Source of the DNA: JAPOXR01 sp965116115
GTDB taxonomy: Bacteria; Pseudomonadota; Alphaproteobacteria; Rhodobacterales; Rhodobacteraceae
Length of the DNA: 64,000 bases
Reading direction: 5' to 3'
NCBI GenBank assembly: GCA_965116115.1
Contig: OZ220486.1
Location: forward strand, 1,116,001-1,180,000
The notes beneath the pieces were generated by a model. It worked only from the letters and a program-made list of their open reading frames with translations, was not told the origin of the DNA and did not search any database. Positions 1 through 8,945 of the stretch are shown one piece after another. Position 1 is the stretch's first letter, and each line of letters starts with the position of its first letter. The position numbers and the translations under genes are program-made.

Positions 1-720
1 GTCGCCGCAGCCGCTTCGGGAGGCGTGAACAAAGACGCGCGCGTACAGCGGCGGCGGTGGATGAAACAGCTGCGTGCGATTGAGTCGGCGAAGCTCGAAG
101 AACTGATGCCTCTGTTCCGGTCGGATCGAACCCCGATTCATCCTTACCGCCTGGCATGGGAAATCAATGAATTTCTCGGCGAAGACACGTTTTTTGTCGG
201 CGACGGCGGAGATGTGGTGACCATTTCCGCCCAGGCGGTGAGACCGCGCAACCCGGGCCAATGGATGGATCCCGGCGCGCTCGGCAGCCTCGGCGTGGGA
301 ACCGGTTTCGCAATGGCCGCCAAACTCGTGAACCCGCACAAAGAAGTGATGTGCCTTTACGGCGACGGATCGTTCGGAATGACGGCTTTCGACATGGAGA
401 CCTCGCAGAGATTCGGCGCCCCTTATCTCGCGGTTGTCGGCAACAATTCGGCCATGAACCAGATCCGGTTCGGCCAGATCACGAAATACGGCAAGAACAG
501 GGGTGACATCGGCAACAAGCTCGGAGACGTCGAATTCGGCAAATTCGGGGAAATGCTTGGCGGATACGGCGAGGAGGTGCGGGATCCGGACGAACTGCGG
601 CCGGCCCTGCTGAGAGCGAGGGAGTCGATCCGCAGGACGGGCAAATGCGCGGTCGTGAACGTCTGGATCGATCCCGACGAATACGCTCCCGGCACCAAAC
701 GGCAGACCATGTACAAATGA
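1..720 (+). CDS. ThDP-dependent oxalyl-CoA decarboxylase / 2-hydroxyacyl-CoA lyase family, C-terminal part
   Basis: The reading frame is open from base 1, so the gene starts left of the window; about 239 residues are visible. They form the C-terminal thiamine-diphosphate domain: a VGDGGD loop, a DPGALGSLGVGTGF segment, then the ThDP/Mg signature GDGSFG about 25 residues before VVGNN. The tail ends NVWIDPDEYAPGTKRQTMYK. Family knowledge: these enzymes decarboxylate oxalyl-CoA or cleave 2-hydroxyacyl-CoA, giving formyl-CoA in both cases. From memory the segment order looks closer to the 2-hydroxyacyl-CoA lyase clade than to Oxalobacter Oxc, but the substrate-binding N-terminal half is missing. 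A CoA-transferase very like Frc follows 34 bases on and favours acyl-CoA chemistry over acetolactate synthesis. Confidence 0.82.
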   Translation, partial: VAAAASGGVNKDARVQRRRWMKQLRAIESAKLEELMPLFRSDRTPIHPYRLAWEINEFLGEDTFFVGDGGDVVTISAQAVRPRNPGQWMDPGALGSLGVGTGFAMAAKLVNPHKEVMCLYGDGSFGMTAFDMETSQRFGAPYLAVVGNNSAMNQIRFGQITKYGKNRGDIGNKLGDVEFGKFGEMLGGYGEEVRDPDELRPALLRARESIRRTGKCAVVNVWIDPDEYAPGTKRQTMYK

Positions 721-754
721 TCCTCCTCCGCCGGCGGATCAGAAAGGCGACCGA

Positions 755-2023
755 ATGACTGCGCTTGAGGGAATCCGGATTCTCGATTTCACCCATGTCC
801 AGTCAGGGCCGACCTGCACGCAGCTTCTGGCGTGGCTCGGCGCGGATGTGATCAAGGTCGAGCGGCCGGGAGTCGGGGATGCCACGCGCCGGCAGCTTGT
901 CGACGTGCCGGGCGCCGACAGCCTTTACTTCACCATGCTGAACCACAACAAACGGTCGTTGGAACTCGACACGAAAAGCGGGACCGGAAAGGAAGTGCTG
1001 ACGCGGCTGATCCGAGAGTGCGACGTTCTGGTCGAGAATTTCGCGCCCGGCGCGCTGGACCGCATGGGATTCGGCTGGGAACGGGTGCGTGAGATCAACC
1101 CGCGCATGATCATGGCTTCGGTGAAGGGGTTCGGCCCCGGAAAATACGAAGACTGCAAAGTCTACGAAAATGTCGCGCAGTGCGCGGGCGGCTCCGCTTC
1201 GACAACCGGATTCCCGGGCGGTCTGCCGATGGTGACAGGGGCGCAGATCGGCGACTCCGGCACCGGGCTGCATCTGGCCCTGGGCATAGTGGCCGCATTG
1301 CTGCAGCGGGAGCGGACCGGGCGCGGACAGAAAGTGCTGGCCCCGATGCAGGACGGAGTGGTGAATCTCTGCCGAGTGAAGCTGCGCGATCAGCAGCGGC
1401 TGAAGGCGGGACCGCTGGAAGAATATTCCCAGCACGGCAAGGGAATTCCTTTCGGCCCGGCGACGCCCAGAGCGGGCAATGATTCGGGAGGCGGACAGCC
1501 CGGCAGAATTCTGAAATGCAAAGGCTGGGAGACGGATCCGGACGCCTATACCTATTTCATTACCCAGGCCGCGGTCTGGGGCAGTATATGCGGCCTTATC
1601 GGCAAGCCTGAATGGAGGGATGATCCGGAATACGCGACCCCTCGGGCGCGGCTTCCCAAACTGGATGAGATTTTTGACGCCATTGAGGATTGGACCGAAA
1701 CCAAAACCAAATTCGAAGTCATGGATGAATGCAATCCGCTGAACATTCCCGTCGGGCCCATACTTTCCATGAAAGAGATCGCGGAAGACGAAGGGTTGCG
1801 GCGGAGCGGGACCATCGTTGAGGTCGAACATCCGGAAAGGGGCGCCTATATGTCCGTCGGATGTCCTGTCAAGTTTTCCGACTGCGATGTGAAGGTCCGG
1901 CGGTCGCCGCTGCTCGGCGAGCATACGGTCGAAGTTCTGTCCGATGTGCTGGGCTATGACGGCGATGAACTGGACAGGGTGTTGAATTCGGGAGCGGTCG
2001 GCGAGCCGCCGGAGAAAAACTGA
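755..2023 (+). CDS. frc: Formyl-CoA:oxalate CoA-transferase (class III CoA-transferase)
   Basis: 422 residues, the usual length for Frc. Class III CoA-transferases move CoA from formyl-CoA to oxalate (or a related 2-oxo/2-hydroxy acid) in the cytosol. The N-terminus ILDFTHVQSGP, the VYENVAQCAGG segment, the catalytic aspartate in AQIGDSGTG (Asp167, matching Asp169 of Oxalobacter Frc), the KLRDQQRL helix and the glycine-rich GGGQPG loop that closes over the active site are all present. The resemblance to characterised Frc, recalled from memory, extends over the whole length. The start ATG has GAAAGG upstream. It lies between the ThDP enzyme and a formyltransferase, so the two would cycle CoA: oxalyl-CoA to formyl-CoA to formate. 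The physiological acceptor is uncertain because the partner enzyme is truncated. Confidence 0.9.
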   Translation: MTALEGIRILDFTHVQSGPTCTQLLAWLGADVIKVERPGVGDATRRQLVDVPGADSLYFTMLNHNKRSLELDTKSGTGKEVLTRLIRECDVLVENFAPGALDRMGFGWERVREINPRMIMASVKGFGPGKYEDCKVYENVAQCAGGSASTTGFPGGLPMVTGAQIGDSGTGLHLALGIVAALLQRERTGRGQKVLAPMQDGVVNLCRVKLRDQQRLKAGPLEEYSQHGKGIPFGPATPRAGNDSGGGQPGRILKCKGWETDPDAYTYFITQAAVWGSICGLIGKPEWRDDPEYATPRARLPKLDEIFDAIEDWTETKTKFEVMDECNPLNIPVGPILSMKEIAEDEGLRRSGTIVEVEHPERGAYMSVGCPVKFSDCDVKVRRSPLLGEHTVEVLSDVLGYDGDELDRVLNSGAVGEPPEKN

Positions 2024-2045
2024 CTGGAATCGGCGGAGGGTTGTG

Positions 2046-2969
2046 ATGCGTTTGATCCTGATGGGCCAGCAGGCGTTCGGACAGGCTGTTCTTGAAAGGC
2101 TGCTGCGGTCCGGCCGCGACGAAGTGGTGTCGGTGTACTGCGCGCCGGACAAAGAGGGCCGCTCGGCTGATCCGCTGAAAGAGGCCGCTCTGGCCGCAGG
2201 TCTGCCGGTCCGCCAGCCTGCCGGATTCAAGGATGCCGGGACGCTGGACGAAATGCGCGGCGACGCGGCGGATCTGATGGTCATGGCCTATGTGACGCTT
2301 TTCGTTCCGGAGCAGGCGCGCGGCATTCCGGCTTTGGGCTCGATTTGCTTCCACCCGTCTCTGCTGCCGCTTCACCGCGGTCCCAGTTCCATCAACTGGC
2401 CGATCATCGGCGGCGCTGAAAAAACCGGCTTCACTTGGTTTTACCCCACCGACGGCCTGGATGAGGGCGATATCCTGCTTCAGGAGGAATGCGAAATCGG
2501 CCCCGACGACACTTTGGGCGACGTGTATTTCAAGAAAATCTTTCCGGCCGGAGTCGCGTCCGCGGAAAGGGTCTGCGATCTGTTCCGGGGCGGGAATCCG
2601 CCGAGAACGGCGCAGGATGAAAGCCGGGCCACCTATGAAAGCTGGTGCCGCAGGGCGGATGTCGAAATCGACTGGTCACGGAGCGCGGCGAGCGTTTACA
2701 ATCTGATACGCGGCAGCAATCCGCAGCCCGGCGCGTGGACCGTTTGCGGCGGCCGGACCGTGCAGATTTACGATGCCCGGCGGGTCGACGGCATCGGCAG
2801 GCCGGGAAGCGTCATTCAGGCGGACGGCGACGGCGTCGTCATTCAGGCGGACGGCGGACGGATTCTGGCAAGAAAAGTGCGTCCGGAGGGCGGAGGCAAA
2901 ATTCCGGCCGGCGAGTGGGCCCGGAATGCCGGAATAGGGCCGGACACCATTCTGGGCGGAAAAAACTGA
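2046..2969 (+). CDS. Stand-alone formyltransferase, 10-formyl-THF dehydrogenase N-terminal-domain type
   Basis: 307 residues from ATG 2046 (a GTG at 2043 directly precedes it). The fold is formyl_transf_N (about 1-185) plus formyl_transf_C (about 210-300). Active-site region: ICFHPSLLPLHRGPSSINW, then PTDGLDEGDILLQ, giving the His and Asp of the hydrolase/transferase centre. The segments PDKEG.SADPL, HPSLLP.HRG.S.INW and P.DT...Y follow the N-terminal domain of eukaryotic ALDH1L1 more closely than methionyl-tRNA formyltransferase. No aldehyde-dehydrogenase part follows. Known role of that domain: it takes formyl from 10-formyl-THF and passes it to a phosphopantetheine thiol or to water. Beside formyl-CoA-producing enzymes and fhs it may exchange formyl groups between CoA and folate; that is inference. 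A general methionyl-tRNA formyltransferase is less likely. Confidence 0.82.
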   Translation: MRLILMGQQAFGQAVLERLLRSGRDEVVSVYCAPDKEGRSADPLKEAALAAGLPVRQPAGFKDAGTLDEMRGDAADLMVMAYVTLFVPEQARGIPALGSICFHPSLLPLHRGPSSINWPIIGGAEKTGFTWFYPTDGLDEGDILLQEECEIGPDDTLGDVYFKKIFPAGVASAERVCDLFRGGNPPRTAQDESRATYESWCRRADVEIDWSRSAASVYNLIRGSNPQPGAWTVCGGRTVQIYDARRVDGIGRPGSVIQADGDGVVIQADGGRILARKVRPEGGGKIPAGEWARNAGIGPDTILGGKN

Positions 2970-2985
2970 GAGTGTGAAGGTCATC

Positions 2986-4656
2986 ATGGCTTCAGATATT
3001 GAAATAGCCCGCAGGGCGGTCAAAAAGCCGATTGCGGAAATCGGCGGGCGGCTGGGCATCCCGCAGGATTGTCTGATCCCCTTCGGCCATGACAAGGCCA
3101 AGGTGTCCGGAGATTACATCCGGTCCCTGAGGGACAGAGAAGACGGGAACCTTATCCTTGTTACGGCGATCAATCCGACTCCGGCGGGCGAGGGCAAGAC
3201 CACGACGACGGTCGGTCTCGGCGACGGGCTGAACCGCATCGGCAAACGGGCGGCGATCTGCATCCGCGAAGCGTCTCTCGGACCGTGCTTCGGCATGAAA
3301 GGCGGAGCGGCCGGCGGCGGCAATGCGCAGGTGGTTCCTATGGAGGACATGAACCTGCATTTCACCGGCGATTTTCATGCTGTCACTTCGGCCCACAACC
3401 TGTTGTCGGCGATGATCGACAACCATGTTTACTGGGGCAATTCATTGGGAATCGACGTGCGCCGGATCGCCTGGCGTCGCGTGATGGATATGAATGACCG
3501 GGCGCTGCGCCGGATCACCTGCGGTCTGGGCGGAGTTGCCAACGGATTTCCAAGAGAGGCGGGATTCGACATCACGGTGGCGTCGGAAGTGATGGCGATT
3601 CTGTGTCTGGCCTCGGATCTGGATGATCTGAAACGCAGGCTGGGGGACATCATCGTTGCCAGCCGCCGCGATCGCAGCCCGGTGTATTGCCGTGATCTGA
3701 ACGCGGACGGCGCGATGACCGTGCTGCTGCAGCAGGCGATGCAGCCGAATCTGGTGCAGACTCTGGAAAACAACCCGGCTTTCGTGCACGGAGGCCCTTT
3801 CGCCAACATCGCTCACGGCTGCAACTCAGTCATTGCCACCCGCACCGCACTGAAGCTCTCGGATTATGTTGTCACCGAAGCCGGATTCGGGGCTGATCTC
3901 GGAGCGGAGAAATTCCTGAACATCAAATGCCGGCAGGCGGGACTGTCGCCCAAGGCGGTGGTGATCGTGGCGACTGTCCGCGCGCTCAAAATGAACGGCG
4001 GGGTCTCGCGGGCCGATCTCGGCGCGGAAAATGTCGGCGCGGTGCGCCGGGGCTGCGCCAATCTCGGACGGCATATCGAAAATGTCGCCAAATTCGGCGT
4101 TCCGGCGGTTGTGGCGATCAATTCCTTTATCACCGATACGGAAGCCGAGACCGAAGCCGTCAAAGAGTTCGCGGCGGCGAACGGCGCTGAGGCGATACCG
4201 TGCCGCCACTGGGAACTGGGTTCGGAAGGCGCCGAAGAACTGGCGCGGCGGGTTGTGGAGATCGTTGACGGCGGAACCGCGGATTTCGCGCCGATTTATG
4301 CCAGCGGCATCGGGCTTATGGACAAAATCGAAACCATCGCCCGCGAAATTTACCGTGCCGGCGAAGTCGTCGCCGACATGAAAATCCGGGATCAGTTGAA
4401 ACAGTGGGAAGAGGCCGGATACGGCGGGCTGCCGGTCTGCATGGCCAAGACCCAATACAGTTTCACGACGGATCCTGGCGCGCGCGGCGCGCCGAGCGGG
4501 CACAGCATTCCGATCCGGGAGGTGAGGCTGTCCGCCGGGGCCGGATTCGTGGTTGTGATATGCGGAGAGATCATGACCATGCCGGGCCTTCCGCGCCAGC
4601 CTGCCGCGGAGGCGATCGGACTGAACGAGGAAGGATATGTGGAGGGGTTGTTCTGA
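2986..4656 (+). CDS. fhs: Formate-tetrahydrofolate ligase
   Basis: Makes 10-formyl-THF from formate, ATP and tetrahydrofolate in the cytosol. About 556 residues, the normal length. The nucleotide site is NPTPAGEGKTTTTVGLGDGL near residue 70. The diagnostic FTHFS stretch KGGAAGGGNAQVVPMEDMN followed by LHFTGDFHA is intact, as is the C-terminal GEIMTMPGLP motif. ATG 2986 is preferred over GTG 2974: MASDIEIAR is the usual family N-terminus and GAAGG lies just upstream. The formyltransferase gene stops 16 bases before it, so the two are probably co-transcribed. In this cluster it would capture formate released by Frc into one-carbon metabolism. Confidence 0.96.
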   Translation: MASDIEIARRAVKKPIAEIGGRLGIPQDCLIPFGHDKAKVSGDYIRSLRDREDGNLILVTAINPTPAGEGKTTTTVGLGDGLNRIGKRAAICIREASLGPCFGMKGGAAGGGNAQVVPMEDMNLHFTGDFHAVTSAHNLLSAMIDNHVYWGNSLGIDVRRIAWRRVMDMNDRALRRITCGLGGVANGFPREAGFDITVASEVMAILCLASDLDDLKRRLGDIIVASRRDRSPVYCRDLNADGAMTVLLQQAMQPNLVQTLENNPAFVHGGPFANIAHGCNSVIATRTALKLSDYVVTEAGFGADLGAEKFLNIKCRQAGLSPKAVVIVATVRALKMNGGVSRADLGAENVGAVRRGCANLGRHIENVAKFGVPAVVAINSFITDTEAETEAVKEFAAANGAEAIPCRHWELGSEGAEELARRVVEIVDGGTADFAPIYASGIGLMDKIETIAREIYRAGEVVADMKIRDQLKQWEEAGYGGLPVCMAKTQYSFTTDPGARGAPSGHSIPIREVRLSAGAGFVVVICGEIMTMPGLPRQPAAEAIGLNEEGYVEGLF

Positions 4657-4800
4657 TCCGGAAGAGAACCGGTCCGGCGCGTTTCAGGATGCGGCGGCGG
4701 AAGATCATGGATCATGACAGTTCATGGGAAAACAGACGCCGCGCAAGCGGACGTGAACAGGCGGTCTCTGCAGCGGCCGCCGCAGACAGGGAGATAATAA

Positions 4801-5769
4801 ATGAGATCATTCAAGAACATGGCTTTCGGCCTCGCCGCGCTCGCCGTGGCGTTCACGGCCCAGGCTGCGCATTCTTTCGAACCCACGAAGCCGGTCGACT
4901 TCGTGATCATGGCCGGAAAAGGCGGCGGCGCTGACAAAATGGCGCGTCTGATGCAGAGCATAGTCGAATCGAACGGCTGGGCTGCCCGTCCGTTGGTTCC
5001 GGTTAACAAAAGCGGCGGCTCCGGCGCGGAGGCGCTGGTCGCGATGAAGAATGCGAGCGATGCCGACCACTCCATCATGGTGACTCTGAATTCATTTTTC
5101 ACCACTCCGCTGCGCCAGCCCGGCCTTGATGTCGATATCATGACCTTTGCGCCGGTCGGCCGGATGGCCGAGGACACGTTCGTGCTCTGGGTTCACAAGG
5201 AGGAAGGCGTCGATACGTTTGAGGAATTCCTGGCTGAAGCGAAAAAGCGCGGTTCAGGATGGGTCATGGGCGGAACCGGCAGCGCCCAGGAAGATCAGAT
5301 CATCACCAATTTTCTGAATGACGCTTACGGCCTTGAAATAAAATACATCCCGTACAAGGGCGGCGGCGCCGTCGCCAAAGATCTGGCGGGGCGCCAGATC
5401 CATTCCTCGGTGAACAATCCGTCGGAAGCCTTGGGATTCTACGAATCCGGCGATGTCATTCCGCTGGTGGCCTTCACCAGCGAGCGTCTGCCGATGTTCC
5501 CGGACGTGCCGACTCTGATGGAAACCGGCCAGGACTTCGCATATTACATGCAGCGCGCCGTCGTCGGCGCTCCCGGAATGTCAGAGGAAGCTCTCGCCTA
5601 TTACACGGCGCTGTTCGACAAGGTCTACAATTCGCCGGAATGGCAGAAATACAAATCCGACAAGTCGCTTCTCGGCGACTATCTCGCCGGTTCGGGACTC
5701 AAGGAATACTGGCAGGTTCAGCGGGACCGCCACGAGACCATCCTGAAGGCTTCAGGGGACATCAGGTAA
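4801..5769 (+). CDS. tctC: TctC-type periplasmic substrate-binding protein of a tripartite tricarboxylate transporter
   Basis: 322 residues. The N-terminus MRSFKNMAFGLAALAVAFTA followed by QAAHS is a Sec signal peptide, with cleavage expected after AQA or AHS. The mature start FEPTKPVDFVIMAGKGGGAD is the Bug/TctC ligand-loop pattern; later come GTGSAQEDQI and the PYKGGG loop typical of the family. The protein binds a carboxylate in the periplasm and hands it to TctAB. An AGGGAGA ribosome-binding site precedes ATG 4801. The 144 bases after fhs hold no gene. TctB follows after 35 bases. The ligand cannot be read from sequence; the neighbours suggest oxalate or a 2-hydroxy acid. Confidence 0.92.
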   Translation: MRSFKNMAFGLAALAVAFTAQAAHSFEPTKPVDFVIMAGKGGGADKMARLMQSIVESNGWAARPLVPVNKSGGSGAEALVAMKNASDADHSIMVTLNSFFTTPLRQPGLDVDIMTFAPVGRMAEDTFVLWVHKEEGVDTFEEFLAEAKKRGSGWVMGGTGSAQEDQIITNFLNDAYGLEIKYIPYKGGGAVAKDLAGRQIHSSVNNPSEALGFYESGDVIPLVAFTSERLPMFPDVPTLMETGQDFAYYMQRAVVGAPGMSEEALAYYTALFDKVYNSPEWQKYKSDKSLLGDYLAGSGLKEYWQVQRDRHETILKASGDIR

Positions 5770-5804
5770 GCGGCGGAACTCTGTCCCGGAACTGAGGGCC
5801 CGGC

Positions 5805-6338
5805 ATGCGCACCGCCGAACTGGTGACCGCGGCGCTGATCGCCTTCGCTTCCATTTACCTGATGTGGAAAAGCGGAGAAGGGCCGTCGTGGGATCCCGCG
5901 GCGGTCCGTTTCGCCAACATCGGAATCAATGTTGGCAATTCCGGCCCGGGCAGCGGATTCTGGCCTTTTTGGCTGTCTGCCGTGATGCTGTCTGCCGCTT
6001 TGGCGGTTCTGATCAGGGCTCTGCTGCGCAGGACGAAGGAATCGCGGACCGACAGGCGGTTTCTCGACGCGTTCGGCAAACGCATGCTGCTCACCGTGGG
6101 CGGCGGTCTGTTCGGTTTCCTGTTTTTGATCAAATTCATCGGATTTTACGGCGCGATGCCGCTGTTTCTCTATTACTACATTTATTTTCTCGGCCGGCAC
6201 TCTTTCGCTCTGGCCGCGGGTGTGGCGGTCGCGGTTCCGGTGTTCTGTTTCTTTTTTTTCGATGTCGCGATGCGCATCGTGCTGCCGAAGGGGCTGCTCG
6301 AGCCCGCGTTCATCCCTCTCTATGACATTTTTCTCTAG
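5805..6338 (+). CDS. tctB: TctB-type small membrane subunit of a tripartite tricarboxylate transporter
   Basis: 177 residues with four predicted transmembrane helices (about 5-22, 45-70, 95-115 and 130-155), the usual TctB plan. Low sequence conservation is normal for this subunit; identity rests on size, topology and position between tctC and tctA. A GAGGG box precedes the ATG. It is thought to help TctA dock the loaded binding protein. Confidence 0.85.
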   Translation: MRTAELVTAALIAFASIYLMWKSGEGPSWDPAAVRFANIGINVGNSGPGSGFWPFWLSAVMLSAALAVLIRALLRRTKESRTDRRFLDAFGKRMLLTVGGGLFGFLFLIKFIGFYGAMPLFLYYYIYFLGRHSFALAAGVAVAVPVFCFFFFDVAMRIVLPKGLLEPAFIPLYDIFL

Positions 6339-6407
6339 GCGCAGCGGCCTCGGAACCGGCAGCCGGACGCATGCCGCGGGCCGGGCCGGCATCCGGCGCG
6401 GATCGTC

Positions 6408-7943
6408 ATGGAAGTGATCGTCCATCTGATAAACGGCATCGCCGCGGCTCTTGAGCCGGTTAATTTCGGTTTGGCGCTTCTGGGCGTGGTGATCGGTCTG
6501 TTCGTCGGCGCGATGCCCGGACTCGGTTCAGTGAACGGGGTGGCGATTCTTCTGCCCTTCACCTTCGTCATCCAGCAGATCACCGGCACGGCCACCTCGC
6601 CGATGATTTTTCTGGCGGCGATCTATTACGGCGCGATGTACGGCGGCGCGATCTCGTCAATAACGCTGGGCATTCCCGGCGCCTCCACCGCGGTCGCGAC
6701 GACGTTTGACGGACGGCCGCTGGCGCTGCAGGGCAAGGCCGACCAGGCTCTCGTGATAGCCGCCGCGGCGTCATTCGCAGGCGGCACGGTTTCCACCATT
6801 CTGTTCACCGCCGCCGCGCCGCTTCTGGCGACGGCGGCGCTGAAGTTCGGCAATCCGGAGATTTTCGCGCTCATGCTGCTGGCGTTCGCCACTTTCGTGG
6901 GGCTGAGCGGCGATGACATCCCCAAAACGGTCATTTCAATATGTCTGGGGCTGATCCTGTCGGCTGTGGGTTTCGACATCATTTCCGGCGCGCCGCGTCT
7001 TCTGTTGTTTGATTCCACGGAGTGGTTCAGCCGCGGAATCCAGTTCCTGGTGCTGGCGATCGGGGTTTACGGAATCGGCGAGATGCTGTCGACAATCAAT
7101 GAAACCCGCAACAAGGCGGAAATGTCCGAGGCCGAAATCACTCTGAGCCGCCTGCGCGGCGCTTTGCTGCGCTCAGCCGACGCATGGAAGGGAACCTTGA
7201 TCGGATCGCTGCTGGGATTCTTCGTCGGCATCCTTCCCGCCGCGGGCGCGACGCCGGGTTCGCTGATGGCCTACGGCGTGGCGAAGATGGCGTCGAAAGA
7301 TCCTTCGAAATTCGGCAAGGGCGCGCCGGACGGCGTCGCCGCGCCGGAATCGGCCAACAATTCCGCGTCGACCGGAGCCATGCTGCCGATGATGACGCTC
7401 GGCATACCCGGTTCGCCGACAACTGCCGTTCTGCTGGCCGGAATGGTGATCTGGGGGCTGACGCCCGGACCGCGCCTGTTCACCGACCAGCCTGATTTCG
7501 TCTGGCCGCTGATCGGTTCTTTCTATGTCTCGAACGTGATCGCCGTGGCGGTCAATCTGGCATTCATCCCGCTGTTCCTTCGGGTGCTGCGCATGCCGTT
7601 CACCATACTGGCGGCGCTGATTTTCGTGCTCTCGGTGGTCGGCGTGTTCGCGGCGTACCAGAACATGTACGATGTATGGCTGATGTTGATTTTCGGTCTC
7701 GGCGCGTTTTTTCTGCGTCTGCTCGACTATCCGCTCGCCCCGGCGGTTCTGGCTGTCGTCCTCGGCCCGATCGCCGAGCCGACGCTGCGTCAGTCCCTGA
7801 TACTTTCTGATGGAAGCTGGATGATTTTCCTGAACCGGCCGATCGCCGGACCGATCACGATTACCGCCATAATCCTGATTTTTCTGCCTTTCTTCGCCGC
7901 GCTGCGCCGCCGGATACGGAAAACCGGCGGATGTCCCGATTGA
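6408..7943 (+). CDS. tctA: TctA-type large permease subunit of a tripartite tricarboxylate transporter
   Basis: 511 residues, almost entirely hydrophobic, with 11-12 membrane segments, as expected for TctA. Family motifs are present: GAMPGLGSVNG near the N-terminus, YYGAMYGGAISSITLGIPG, and the second repeat LPAAGATPGS / LGIPGSPTTAVLLAGM. It is the inner-membrane channel of the secondary (ion-driven) transporter. The start lies 69 bases after tctB. It closes the apparent seven-gene cluster; insertion-sequence remnants begin directly downstream. Confidence 0.94.
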   Translation: MEVIVHLINGIAAALEPVNFGLALLGVVIGLFVGAMPGLGSVNGVAILLPFTFVIQQITGTATSPMIFLAAIYYGAMYGGAISSITLGIPGASTAVATTFDGRPLALQGKADQALVIAAAASFAGGTVSTILFTAAAPLLATAALKFGNPEIFALMLLAFATFVGLSGDDIPKTVISICLGLILSAVGFDIISGAPRLLLFDSTEWFSRGIQFLVLAIGVYGIGEMLSTINETRNKAEMSEAEITLSRLRGALLRSADAWKGTLIGSLLGFFVGILPAAGATPGSLMAYGVAKMASKDPSKFGKGAPDGVAAPESANNSASTGAMLPMMTLGIPGSPTTAVLLAGMVIWGLTPGPRLFTDQPDFVWPLIGSFYVSNVIAVAVNLAFIPLFLRVLRMPFTILAALIFVLSVVGVFAAYQNMYDVWLMLIFGLGAFFLRLLDYPLAPAVLAVVLGPIAEPTLRQSLILSDGSWMIFLNRPIAGPITITAIILIFLPFFAALRRRIRKTGGCPD

Positions 7944-8152
7944 TGTCAGGCTTTTGACGGGTGGCGCTGTTTCCTCATCAAGGCATGCAGGAAGCTGCTG
8001 CTCTCAAGCAGGATCTCATGAATCATCGTTCCGATTGAACTCCGAAATGCGTCGCTTCATTTGCAGACCGCGATTGAGGAGGATCTGTATGTTGATGTTG
8101 TATGCGGGTCAAGCGGGTGCGATACCCTCTATGGTGAAAACGGAGGGAATCG

Positions 8153-8945
8153 CATGCCGTCAGGCTTTAACTGCCTGACCCGGTTTGACCGTTGCCAGTT
8201 TCAGGCACTGAAGAAAAGCGGTTTTCCGCAAAGAGGCATCGCGGCGGAGATCGGCTGCCGGCAGTCCGCGGACCCGCCCGCGACACCGGGCTGCTTAGCG
8301 GAAGCGGGGATCATGACGGTGAGTCCGACATGGATTCACCGTTACGTCCATGCGGACCGGGCGGGGGGGGGGGGAGCCTGTTCCGCCGCCTCCGCCGGCG
8401 GGGCGGAAGCGGAACCGCCGGGGCCGTGACGGTGCCGGGCGGGGCGTGATTCCCGGTCGGAGGGACATATCCGAGCATCCTGCTGTCGTCGAAGAGAAGA
8501 CCCGGTCGGGAGACCAGTAGGTGGACACGATCATCGGCGTCAGCCACCGGGAAGCTCTGGTTCCGCTTGTCGACCGGGCGGTGACAATTCACGTTTTTTC
8601 AAAGGGTTGAGAGAAGGACGTCGTCCTTGTTCGGGGCCGCGGTCATCAAGTGTCTGCAGCCCGTGTCCGGCATGATGCATGTGATCACGGCTGATGACGG
8701 CAAGGAATTCGCGGCGGCATGCAGAGGTCTTCCGGATTCTCGGCGCGGACTTTTACTTCGCCCGCCTGTACCGTTCACGGCAGCGGGGGTGGGTTGGCAT
8801 ACGGACGGTTTGGTAAGGGAACAGATCCCGAAGTCGACGGACTTCCGGGCGGCAGTTCCGGCCGAGGACCGTAGGGTGCGGGACGCGCTCAATGACCGCC
8901 CCCGCCGCTGCTTTGTTTGCCGGACCCCGGCGGAGGCTTTCCACG
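8153..8945 (+). pseudogene. IS30-family transposase, decayed
   Basis: Pieces of one IS30 transposase lie in order but in different frames. The N-terminal helix is CQFQALKKSGFPQRGIA. After an internal deletion comes MTVSPTWIHRYVHADR, then (past stops) VDTIIGVSHREALVPL for the DDE core, DGKEFA..., KSTDFRA and RTPAEAF at the end. A run of about a dozen G at 8365-8377 marks one frame break. The 3' end abuts an IS66 remnant on the other strand. The 209 bases from tctA to here hold no convincing gene. Confidence 0.75.

Noticed and set aside
803..2284. A 493-residue open frame on the minus strand opposite frc
   Set aside because: High GC leaves long antisense frames open; the plus-strand gene has full family similarity and the antisense text has none.
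8153..8429. A free-standing small protein before the IS30 remnant
   Set aside because: Its only recognisable content is the IS30 N-terminal helix and an internal transposase motif joined by deletion.
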